Shown here in pieces: positions 1-5,876 of a DNA stretch of 6,108 nt. Position 1 is the stretch's first letter. Every line of letters starts with the position of its first letter. The DNA lies in NCBI GenBank assembly GCA_024227975.1, contig JAAETV010000305.1, positions 1 through 6,108 of the forward strand. Reading direction: 5' to 3'. The stretch comes from Actinomycetes bacterium. Its GTDB lineage: Bacteria > Actinomycetota > Acidimicrobiia > Acidimicrobiales > SZUA-35. The position numbers and the translations under genes are program-made. The notes below the pieces were generated by a model. That model searched no databases. It was given only the letters and a program-made list of their open reading frames with translations, and was not told the origin of the DNA.

Positions 1-262
1 CGGCCTGCTGGGCGGGGCCTACGAAACCCCGGCTGAAATCGCCATGTTGGCTGGGTTTGGTGCAACCTTGGTCGGTATGTCAACCGTTCTCGAGTCGATC
101 GCGGCCAAACACCTCGGGGCTGAGGTCGCCGGAGTCTCGCTCGTCACCAACCTGGCGGCCGGGATGGGCGGCGATCTCAGTCATCAAGAAGTGCTCGACG
201 TGGCCGCCGCATCCACCGATCGGGTCCTGGCCCTCATCGACGCCCTGGTTCGGGCCGCATGA
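1..262 (+). CDS. punA: Purine nucleoside phosphorylase, C-terminal part (5' end outside window)
   Basis: The gene runs in from the left edge (first full codon at base 2) and ends at TGA 260-262, leaving 86 residues. Family knowledge: trimeric PNPs cleave purine (deoxy)ribonucleosides with phosphate to free base plus (deoxy)ribose-1-phosphate in the cytosol. Seen here: YETPAEI at visible residues 7-13, whose Tyr-Glu matches the Phe200-Glu201 purine-site pair of the human enzyme; VGMSTV at 24-29, with the Met that contacts the sugar; and SLVTNLAAG at 46-54, where Thr-Asn matches Thr242/Asn243. The Asn fits a 6-oxopurine (guanine/hypoxanthine) site. The tail LSHQEVL followed by a final helix is like mycobacterial PNP. 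The stop overlaps the deoC start by 4 nt (ATGA), so the two are probably cotranscribed and translationally coupled. The hexameric DeoD-type PNP is excluded by these motifs. Confidence 0.93.
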   Translation, partial: GLLGGAYETPAEIAMLAGFGATLVGMSTVLESIAAKHLGAEVAGVSLVTNLAAGMGGDLSHQEVLDVAAASTDRVLALIDALVRAA

Positions 263-1149
263 GCAGCTCCCCGGTCACCCCCGTCGACGCCGTCGGTCTC
301 GAACAACGAGCGGCATCGCTCACCGGCCGATCGATCAAGCGCGATACGAAGCGAGCTGCCCTCGACCTATCCATCCGCTGCACTGATCTCACCACCCTCG
401 AAGGCACAGACACCCCGGGCAAGGTGGCGTCACTATGCGCCAAGGCCAGACGACCGTCGCCCGGCGACCCATCGGTCCCGGCTGTGGCCGCGGTTTGCGT
501 CTACCCCGAGATGGTTCCTCCCGCAGTGGCGGCATTGGCTGGGACCCCGATCGGTATCGCCAGTGTCGCCGGCGCCTTCCCCGCCGGGCTCGGGCCCCTC
601 AGCACCCGACTCGACGAGATCCGCTGGGTGGCGGAGGCTGGGGCCACCGAGGTCGACATCGTGCTCAACCGATCCCTGTTCCTCTCCGGCCGGTTGGCCG
701 AAGCGGGCGACGAGATCGCCGCCGCCAAGGAAGCCTGCGGCTCGGCCCACCTGAAGGTCATCCTCGAAACCGGCGAGCTCGGCTCCTACGACGCCGTCCG
801 TAGCGCATCGATGTTGGCCATGGACCATGGGGCCGACTTCATCAAGACCTCGACGGGCAAGATCGGCACCGCCGCCACCCCACCCGTCGCCCTCTGCATG
901 GCCGAAGCCATCCGCGAACACGCCAACACATCGGGCGAAAAGGTCGGCCTCAAACTGGCCGGCGGGATCCGAACGGCCAAACAGGCATGGCAGTACCTCG
1001 CGCTCATCGCTGAGACCCTGGGTCCAGAGTGGTGCGAGCCCGAGCTGTTCCGGTTTGGAGCGTCGAGCCTTCTCAACGACCTGCTCATGCAGCGGGCCAA
1101 GCTCGACACCGGCCGATACCAACGATCCGACGACTTCACCGAGGCCTGA
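259..1149 (+). CDS. deoC: Deoxyribose-phosphate aldolase (DERA, class I aldolase)
   Basis: A 296-aa cytosolic TIM-barrel aldolase that cleaves 2-deoxyribose-5-phosphate to glyceraldehyde-3-phosphate and acetaldehyde. Visible landmarks: Cys80 in AVCVYP, matching the AICIYP segment of E. coli DeoC; Asp133 in EVDIVLNR, the proton-relay Asp; Lys196 in [11 protein letters not shown], the Schiff-base lysine; and Lys232 in [11 protein letters not shown], the second active-site lysine. [11 protein letters not shown] at 265-275 is the phosphate-binding end of the barrel. The catalytic set is complete. The length and the N-terminal extension of about 40 residues ahead of the [10 protein letters not shown] segment resemble the longer human-type DERA more than the ~250-aa E. 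coli form. The ATG at 259 overlaps the punA stop. I see no good Shine-Dalgarno in the preceding bases, so initiation probably depends on termination of punA translation. The downstream ALDH starts 1 nt after the stop. Confidence 0.96.
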   Translation: MSSSPVTPVDAVGLEQRAASLTGRSIKRDTKRAALDLSIRCTDLTTLEGTDTPGKVASLCAKARRPSPGDPSVPAVAAVCVYPEMVPPAVAALAGTPIGIASVAGAFPAGLGPLSTRLDEIRWVAEAGATEVDIVLNRSLFLSGRLAEAGDEIAAAKEACGSAHLKVILETGELGSYDAVRSASMLAMDHGADFIKTSTGKIGTAATPPVALCMAEAIREHANTSGEKVGLKLAGGIRTAKQAWQYLALIAETLGPEWCEPELFRFGASSLLNDLLMQRAKLDTGRYQRSDDFTEA

Positions 1150-1150
1150 C

Positions 1151-2596
1151 GTGGACCTTGACTACGACCCAGCGCCAGAATCGACCAGCATTGTCACGGT
1201 GGCCGATGACTATGGCCTCTTCATCGACGGTGAGATGGTCGAGGCCCGCTCCGGCGAGGCCATGGCCACCATCAACCCCGCCAACGAGGAGCATCTGTCC
1301 AACGTTGCCGTTGGCGGCCCCGACGACATCGACGCAGCGGTAGCGGCCGCCCGCCGGGCCTACAGCGAAGTGTGGGGCCCCATGCCGGGCCGGGAGCGGG
1401 CCAAGTACCTGTACCGCATCGCCCGGCTCCTTCAGGAGCGATCCCGCGAGTTCGCGGTGTTGGAGACCCTGGACGGGGGCAAGCCGATCAAGGAGAGCCG
1501 CGATGTCGACCTGCCGACGGCGGCCGCCCACTTCTTCTACTACGCCGGTTGGGCCGACAAGCTCGACTTCGCCTTTCCCGGTCGCCGCACCAAGCCGATC
1601 GGGGTGGCCGGCCAGGTCATCCCCTGGAACTTCCCCATCCTGATGGCGGCCTGGAAGCTGGCCCCCGCCTTGGCCACGGGAAACACCGTCGTCCTCAAAC
1701 CGGCTGAGACCACCCCGCTGAGTGCCCTCCTCCTGGCCGACCTGCTCAACGACGCCGAGGTGCCCCCAGGGGTGGTCAGTATCGTCACCGGTGGCCGCGA
1801 CACGGGTGCTGCCCTAGTGGCTCACCCCGGTATCGACAAGGTCGCCTTCACCGGGTCGAGTGCGGTTGGCAAACAGATCCAGGCCGCCATTGCTGGCACC
1901 ACCAAGCGTCTCTCGCTAGAGCTCGGGGGCAAGGCGGCCAACATCGTGTTCGCCGACGCTGCCCTCGACCAGGCCGTCGAAGGGGTAGTCAACGGGATCT
2001 TCTTCAATCAGGGCCATGTCTGCTGCGCCGGATCACGACTCCTGGTCCAGGAGCCCATCGCCGAAGACTTCGTCGAACGGCTGAAGAATCGGCTCTCGAC
2101 CTTGCGGCTCGGCGACCCCCTCGACAAGAACACCGACGTCGGTGCCATCAACTCAGCGGCCCAGTTGGCCAAGATCACCGAGCTGGTCCAGTCAGGGGTC
2201 GACGACGGTGCCACCCTCTACCAGCCCCCGTGCGACCTCCCCGACTCAGGCTTCTGGTTCGCTCCGACCTTGCTGTCGGAGGTGACCCAGGCCCACCGGG
2301 TCGTGCAGGAGGAGATCTTCGGACCGGTGCTGTCGGTCCTCACCTTCCGCACCGCAGACGAAGCGGTGTCCAAAGCCAACAACACCCCCTATGGGCTCTC
2401 GGCTGGGGTATGGACCGAGAAGGGCAGTCGGGCCTTGTGGATGGCTCAACAGCTGCGGGCCGGTGTGGTGTGGGAGAACACGTTCAACCGGTTCGATCCG
2501 GCCAGCCCCTTCGGTGGGTACAAGGAGAGCGGTTTCGGACGTGAGGGGGGCCGGGCCGGCCTCTTGCCCTACGTCGACCTGGAGGTGCAGCGATGA
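1151..2596 (+). CDS. Aldehyde dehydrogenase, catalytic (ALDH superfamily, ALDH16-like N-terminal unit)
   Basis: A 481-aa NAD(P)+-dependent aldehyde dehydrogenase of full family length. Start chosen: GTG at 1151, one base after the deoC stop, with GAGG at 1141-1144 spaced 6 nt. The open frame extends upstream to 827, but that part lies inside deoC. Catalytic set: Asn160 in VIPWNFPILM (oxyanion hole), Lys183 and Glu186 in VLKPAET (cofactor ribose/phosphate), FTGSSAVGK at 233-241 (cofactor loop), Glu257 in LELGGK (general base), Cys291 in NQGHVCCAGSR (nucleophile, by alignment with human ALDH2 Cys302), and Glu388 in EEIFGPV. PFGGYKESGFGREGG at 453-467 and the C-terminal oligomerisation strand are present, so the enzyme is intact. 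Its place after deoC suggests it oxidises the acetaldehyde released there; this is inference, since ALDH substrate cannot be read from motifs. Its stop overlaps the next gene by 4 nt. Confidence 0.94.
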   Translation: MDLDYDPAPESTSIVTVADDYGLFIDGEMVEARSGEAMATINPANEEHLSNVAVGGPDDIDAAVAAARRAYSEVWGPMPGRERAKYLYRIARLLQERSREFAVLETLDGGKPIKESRDVDLPTAAAHFFYYAGWADKLDFAFPGRRTKPIGVAGQVIPWNFPILMAAWKLAPALATGNTVVLKPAETTPLSALLLADLLNDAEVPPGVVSIVTGGRDTGAALVAHPGIDKVAFTGSSAVGKQIQAAIAGTTKRLSLELGGKAANIVFADAALDQAVEGVVNGIFFNQGHVCCAGSRLLVQEPIAEDFVERLKNRLSTLRLGDPLDKNTDVGAINSAAQLAKITELVQSGVDDGATLYQPPCDLPDSGFWFAPTLLSEVTQAHRVVQEEIFGPVLSVLTFRTADEAVSKANNTPYGLSAGVWTEKGSRALWMAQQLRAGVVWENTFNRFDPASPFGGYKESGFGREGGRAGLLPYVDLEVQR

Positions 2597-3453
2597 GCAG
2601 GATCGGTGTGAACAAGACCTACAAACTGTTCATCGGCGGGGCCTTCCCCCGTTCCGAATCGGGGCGCACCTTTCCGGTGAACCAGCCCGATGGGACACTC
2701 ATCGCCCATGCTTGCCAGGCCTCCCGCAAGGATGTGCGCGACGCGGTGTCCGCCGCCCGCAAGGCCCAGGAGAGCTGGGCTGGCCGCACCGCCTACAACC
2801 GGGGCCAGATCCTCTACCGCATCGCCGAGGTGATGGAGACCCGATCGGATGAGTTCGTGGCTGAGCTCGAACGGGTCGGTGTCTCCGCCGCCCAAGCTCA
2901 GGTCCGCGTCGCCATCGACCGCTGGGTCTGGTACGCCGGCTGGGCCGACAAGTACACCCAGGTGCTGGGCGGAGCCAACCCCGTGGCGGGGCCCTACTTC
3001 AATTTCAGTGTGCTCGAACCCATGGGCGTCGTCGGGATCGCGGCCGCTGACTCCAGCCCCCTAGTCGCCCTGGTGTCTCGCCTCGCACCGGCCCTTGTCT
3101 CGGGCAATACGGCCGTCGTGCTGGCGCCCGAGTCGGCCCCCCTGGTCGGCATCACCTTGGCCGAAGCCCTCGCTACCAGCGATGTACCCGGCGGGGTGGT
3201 CAACATCTTGACCGGCTCCCGAGAGGAACTGGTGCCGTGGCTGGCCGACCACGCCGACGTCAACGCCGTCGATCTCAGCGGCTGTGATCCCGACCTGGCC
3301 GCCGTGGCCCGCGAGAAGGGGGCCGCCACCGTCACCCGAACCGTCTCGGCCAGCGACGCCGAACGCAACTGGCTCTCAGCCGATGCCGAGTCTCCCTATC
3401 TCATAGAGGCCTTCTGCGAGACCAAGACGGTGTGGCATCCCGCAGGGCGCTAG
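2593..3453 (+). CDS. Truncated ALDH-like protein without catalytic domain (probable non-catalytic partner)
   Basis: A 286-aa protein homologous to only the first half of an ALDH. It starts at ATG 2593 in an ATGA overlap, with a strong GGAGG at 2581-2585 and 7-nt spacing. Residues 10-60 match the ALDH N-terminus (KLFIGGAF, then NQPDGTLIA). YAGWADK at 114-120 is shared word for word with the preceding ALDH. LAPALVSGNTAVVLAPES at 164-181 and GGVVNILTGSRE at 200-211 follow the Rossmann fold. The oxyanion Asn (WNFP) has become DSSP at 153-156, and the cofactor Lys of VLKPAE has become Ala. The frame ends soon after the FTGS-equivalent VDLSG (226-230), so the Glu-base and Cys regions are absent. 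It ends with ETKTVWHP at 276-283. The frame is clean and GC-biased with a good RBS, so it does not look like decay. Likely an ALDH pseudoenzyme subunit like the second domain of ALDH16; a truncated remnant is the alternative. Confidence 0.85.
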   Translation: MSRIGVNKTYKLFIGGAFPRSESGRTFPVNQPDGTLIAHACQASRKDVRDAVSAARKAQESWAGRTAYNRGQILYRIAEVMETRSDEFVAELERVGVSAAQAQVRVAIDRWVWYAGWADKYTQVLGGANPVAGPYFNFSVLEPMGVVGIAAADSSPLVALVSRLAPALVSGNTAVVLAPESAPLVGITLAEALATSDVPGGVVNILTGSREELVPWLADHADVNAVDLSGCDPDLAAVAREKGAATVTRTVSASDAERNWLSADAESPYLIEAFCETKTVWHPAGR

Positions 3454-3472
3454 CTCGCCATCAGCAAGATAT

Positions 3473-3490
3473 GGCGCCGAGTCGGGTGCC
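3473..3490. terminator. Possible hairpin between convergent genes
   Basis: In the 48-nt gap between the ALDH-like gene and the convergent SDR gene, GGCGCC (3473-3478) can pair with GGTGCC (3485-3490), including one G-U pair, across a 6-nt loop. No T-run follows on either strand, so this is at best a weak or Rho-assisted terminator serving both directions. Confidence 0.25.
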
Positions 3491-3501
3491 GGTGTTCGCC
3501 C

Positions 3502-4278
3502 CTAGACGACGCTGCTGCCGCCGCACACATTGATGACCTGGCCAGTCACATAGGCTCCGGCCTCGCTGGCGAGGAAGACGACTGCTCCCGCCACGTCGTC
3601 GCCGCTACCGAGTCGGCGCAGGGGGAGGGTGTTCTCCACTGCTTCGAGCCGGACAGGATCGGTCCATAGCGCCTGGGCGAAGTCGGTCCTGATGAGGCCG
3701 GGGGCGATGGCGTTGACCCTGATGCCATGGGGTCCGTTCTCGACGGCCAGATTGCGGGCCATCTGGTGTTCGGCCACCTTGGATATGGCGTAGGCACCGA
3801 GGTCGGTCGAACCCTTCAACCCGGCGATGCTGGCGATCAGGGTGACGGTTCCGCCCTCCCCCCTCTCGACCATCTGGGGTAGGACCATGCGGCACAACCT
3901 GAACGTGGCCTTGACGTTGGTGTCGAGGATCTTGTCGAGGGCCGAGTCAGGCAGATCAGCCATAGGGCCATGGAAGGGGTTGACGGCAACGTTGGGGACC
4001 AGGGTGGTGATCTTGCCCCACCGTTCCATGGTCGTGTCGACCAGGTTCTGCAGCTCCTCGTCCTTGCCGGCGTGGCAGGGGATGGCTACGGCCTCACCCC
4101 CGTTGGCCGCCCATTGGCTGTTGATTTCTGCCGCCACGGAATCGCAGGCATCGGCCTTGCGGCTGGAGACGGTGACTTTGGCTCCGGCCTGGGCCATGCG
4201 AGCCGCGATGGCCTTGCCGATTCCTTTCGTTGATCCGGTGATGAGGGCAACATGGTCGCTGAGATCGAACATCGTCAT
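3502..4278 (-). CDS. SDR-family oxidoreductase (classical, DHRS4-like)
   Basis: A 258-aa classical short-chain dehydrogenase/reductase using NAD(P)(H), expected cytosolic. Start chosen: ATG at 4276-4278, with GGAGG (complement of 4288-4292) spaced 9 nt. The open frame upstream to 4515 reads antisense into the neighbour. A second ATG two codons in (4270-4272) lies 15 nt from the RBS and is less likely. Motifs: TGSTKGIG at 14-21 (cofactor glycines), SSRK at 38-41 with Arg40 suggesting NADP(H) preference, NVAVNPF at 96-102 (in place of the usual NNAG/NAA), Asn121, Ser150, and Tyr163-x3-Lys167 (YAISK), so the catalytic tetrad is complete. VNPF, APGLIRTDF, the ALW segment, RRLG and TGQVINVCGG follow the DHRS4-type pattern, as does a CHAGK segment at 68-72. 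Substrate is unknown: a ketone, 3-hydroxyacyl compound or sugar would all fit. FabG is less likely given the motif variants. Confidence 0.9.
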   Translation of the reverse strand: MTMFDLSDHVALITGSTKGIGKAIAARMAQAGAKVTVSSRKADACDSVAAEINSQWAANGGEAVAIPCHAGKDEELQNLVDTTMERWGKITTLVPNVAVNPFHGPMADLPDSALDKILDTNVKATFRLCRMVLPQMVERGEGGTVTLIASIAGLKGSTDLGAYAISKVAEHQMARNLAVENGPHGIRVNAIAPGLIRTDFAQALWTDPVRLEAVENTLPLRRLGSGDDVAGAVVFLASEAGAYVTGQVINVCGGSSVV

Positions 4279-4405
4279 GGCGTAGTTCCTCCGAGTACTT
4301 GGCTGGGGCGTAGCGATTCTCGCGCTTCGGACCTTGCCAGGGCTAGCGGGCTCGACATCAAGGCTCGAAAATGGAGCGGTCTCACCGGTGTTGGCCGCAG
4401 GCTGG
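4279..4405. other. 127-nt spacer between ureohydrolase and SDR genes
   Basis: Apart from the SDR ribosome binding site, the only structure I see is a 7-bp direct repeat, GGCTCGA, at 4349-4355 and 4362-4368 (period 13). I find no convincing -35/-10 pair and no strong terminator hairpin, so I cannot say whether the SDR gene has its own promoter or is read through from the ureohydrolase. Confidence 0.4.
4288..4292 (-). promoter_or_regulatory. Ribosome binding site of the SDR gene
   Basis: On the - strand this reads CGGAGGAAC, with GGAGG 9 nt before the ATG at 4276-4278. It decides the start against the long upstream open frame and against the ATG two codons downstream. Confidence 0.7.
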
Positions 4406-5392
4406 CTATCCAACCCGAACCTCGGCCAGGAGGCAGAGGATCTCGTACATGAGGGTGGCGCCCACCAGAGCTGTGCCACCCGACGGATCGAACGGGGGCG
4501 ACACCTCGACCACATCTCCTCCTACCAGGTCGAGGCCTCGCAGACCCCGCAGCAGACCCAGAGCCTCGCGGGTGGTGATGCCACCCACCTCGGGGGTACC
4601 GGTCCCCGGCGCATAGACGGGGTCTAGCCCGTCCACGTCGAAGCTGAGGTAGGTGGGTCCGTCGCCAACCACACGGCGGGCCTCGGCTATCACCCCCTGC
4701 ACCCCAAGCGACTCGAGCTCCTCGATGAACACCACCCTCATCCCCTGAGCGTCTGAGTACTCCCACCCGTCGGCCCAGTTCTGGGCGCCCCGGATCCCGA
4801 TCTGGATCGTCCGGGCAGGATCGAGCAAGCCCTCGTCGCAGGCCAGGCGGAAGGGGGAGCCGTGGTGGAACTTCTCGCCCCGAAACGGACCCCAAGTATC
4901 GGTGTGGGCATCGATGTGAATCATCCCCAGTGGTTCCTGGCTCGAAGCGAGGGCCCGGAAGATGGGGTAGGTGATCGAGTGGTCGCCCCCGGCGGCCAGG
5001 GGGAGGGCGCCCGCGGCCAGCACCTGTCCGAGGAAGGCTTCGATGTCGGCCGTGACGGCCCCGTTGTCGTAGACCCGGCTGAACCGTACGTCGCCGACGT
5101 CGGCCACCGAGCAGATCTCGAACGGGTTGATCCGGCTGGTGTGGTTGATGGTTCGCATCATCGACGACTGGTTGCGGATCTCACGGGGACCGTGGCGGGC
5201 TCCGGGTCGGTTGGTGACACCACCGTCGTAGGGCACACCGAACAGGGCGATATCGACCCCATCCAGATCGGGTTGGTATGGGGCCCGCATGAAGGTGGCG
5301 ATCTCCTGGTAGCGGGGCTCATACATTGGGTTGTCACCGGCGTCGACGCCTTGGCCCAGCGGTCGGTTCAGCGTCGGTTCAGGAATCGTCAT
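4406..5392 (-). CDS. Ureohydrolase, agmatinase / guanidinobutyrase-like (arginase superfamily)
   Basis: A 328-aa binuclear-metal hydrolase that releases urea from a guanidino compound; the family normally uses Mn2+, some members Ni2+. All six metal ligands are visible: His138 in GGDHS, Asp161/His163/Asp165 in IDAHTDT, and Asp252/Asp254 in SFDVDGLDP. Glu297 in VVEVSPPFD is the usual guanidinium-contacting Glu. Residues 52-73 hold a substrate-side loop with VTNRPGARHGPREIR, and HHGSPF at 176-181 is another specificity region. These fit agmatinase, guanidinobutyrase and guanidinopropionase-type enzymes, and arginase proper less well. The exact substrate cannot be fixed from motifs, so I give no symbol. 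The ATG at 5390-5392 has no clear Shine-Dalgarno. An in-frame ATG at 5324-5326 (residue 23, before YEPRY) is a possible alternative start, also with a weak RBS. The gene is divergent from the VOC gene, with the SDR gene downstream. Confidence 0.92.
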   Translation of the reverse strand: MTIPEPTLNRPLGQGVDAGDNPMYEPRYQEIATFMRAPYQPDLDGVDIALFGVPYDGGVTNRPGARHGPREIRNQSSMMRTINHTSRINPFEICSVADVGDVRFSRVYDNGAVTADIEAFLGQVLAAGALPLAAGGDHSITYPIFRALASSQEPLGMIHIDAHTDTWGPFRGEKFHHGSPFRLACDEGLLDPARTIQIGIRGAQNWADGWEYSDAQGMRVVFIEELESLGVQGVIAEARRVVGDGPTYLSFDVDGLDPVYAPGTGTPEVGGITTREALGLLRGLRGLDLVGGDVVEVSPPFDPSGGTALVGATLMYEILCLLAEVRVG

Positions 5393-5473
5393 CTCGGCAC
5401 CAGACGGTAGGGGAGGGTTCGGTCAGAAGCAGGCGATAATGCAGATGACCGATCACAACGATAGGACCACCCC
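5393..5473. promoter_or_regulatory. Divergent intergenic (promoter) region
   Basis: This 81-nt gap separates divergent start codons, so it must serve at least the VOC gene and probably the ureohydrolase. GATAAT at 5435-5440 is a 5/6 match to a -10 hexamer for the + strand, 33 nt before the VOC ATG. No good -35 lies 16-18 nt upstream of it. AGGA at 5463-5466, spaced 7 nt, is the likely VOC ribosome binding site. Promoter assignment is tentative. Confidence 0.5.
5419..5452. repeat. 7-bp inverted repeat flanking a -10-like element
   Basis: TCGGTCA (5419-5425) and TGACCGA (5446-5452) are perfect inverted copies separated by 20 nt, with GATAAT (5435-5440) between them. The position in a divergent promoter region suggests an operator, but with arms this short chance is possible. 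Confidence 0.4.
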
Positions 5474-5839
5474 ATGACCACCCACGTCGCTGCCGTCACT
5501 CTCGATTGCGCCAACGCCCTGACTGTCGCTGAGTTCTGGTCAGCCGTGCTCGGACGGCCAATCGTCTCGGGTGAGCCAGCAGCGAGCCCGTTCTTTGCTC
5601 GCATCGCCGCCAGTGACGGTGACCACCCCAGTCCGATGATGATGTTCATCCAGGTCCCCGAGTCGAAGACGGTCAAGAATCGGATGCACCTCGATCTCGG
5701 GACTGACAACCGGGAGGCGGAGATCGAGCGCCTGGTTGGGCTCGGCGCGACCAGGATCCACGACAAGGAAGAATGGGGAGTGCAATGGACCACCCTCTCC
5801 GACCCCGAGGGCAACGAATTCTGTATCGCAGAGCACTGA
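5474..5839 (+). CDS. VOC-superfamily (glyoxalase-like) protein
   Basis: A 121-aa single-module vicinal-oxygen-chelate protein, probably of the glyoxalase-like/bleomycin-resistance type. The N-terminal half (about 1-60) gives the first beta-alpha-beta-beta-beta unit, with VAEFWSAVLGRPI at 18-30 as its typical helix plus LG turn. The second half carries MHLDLGTDN at 71-79, the helix EAEIERLVGLGA at 81-92, and the closing SDPEGNEFCIAE at 109-120. His72 and a C-terminal acidic residue sit where VOC metal ligands usually do, but many members of this group bind no metal. The length is typical. The ATG has AGGA 7 nt upstream. No lyase, dioxygenase or antibiotic-binding role can be assigned from sequence. 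It is divergent from the ureohydrolase and convergent with the partial gene at the right edge, so it is probably monocistronic. Confidence 0.85.
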   Translation: MTTHVAAVTLDCANALTVAEFWSAVLGRPIVSGEPAASPFFARIAASDGDHPSPMMMFIQVPESKTVKNRMHLDLGTDNREAEIERLVGLGATRIHDKEEWGVQWTTLSDPEGNEFCIAEH

Positions 5840-5853
5840 GAGCCTTCAGCCCG

Positions 5854-5872
5854 CCCGGATGTCGCAGCCGGG
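5854..5872. terminator. Possible weak hairpin after VOC gene
   Basis: CCCGG (5854-5858) can pair with CCGGG (5868-5872) over a 9-nt loop in the 37-nt gap between two convergent stop codons. The stem is short and no T-run follows, so support comes mainly from position. Confidence 0.22.
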
Positions 5873-5876
5873 ACGA

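Noticed and set aside
433..1122. 229-aa antisense frame opposite deoC
   Set aside because: Its composition (Gly/Arg/Asp-rich, no recognisable motif) is typical of a mirror frame in GC-rich coding DNA, and deoC is unambiguous.
827..1150. Upstream extension of the ALDH open frame, giving a 589-aa protein
   Set aside because: This part lies in another frame of the clearly real deoC gene. ALDH homology begins only after the GTG at 1151, which has a GAGG RBS.
2593..3453. Reading the short ALDH-like gene as a frameshifted pseudogene
   Set aside because: No ALDH C-terminal motifs (LELGGK, NQGxxC, EEIFGP) appear in any frame after 3453, where the convergent SDR gene begins almost at once. RBS, overlap and codon bias look selected.
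4279..4515. Upstream extension of the SDR open frame to 337 aa
   Set aside because: It overlaps the ureohydrolase 3' end in another frame and has no SDR homology. The ATG at 4276-4278 has a strong RBS and starts the standard SDR N-terminus.
4862..5410. 182-aa + strand frame opposite the ureohydrolase
   Set aside because: It is antisense to a gene with all catalytic motifs and shows no family motifs of its own.
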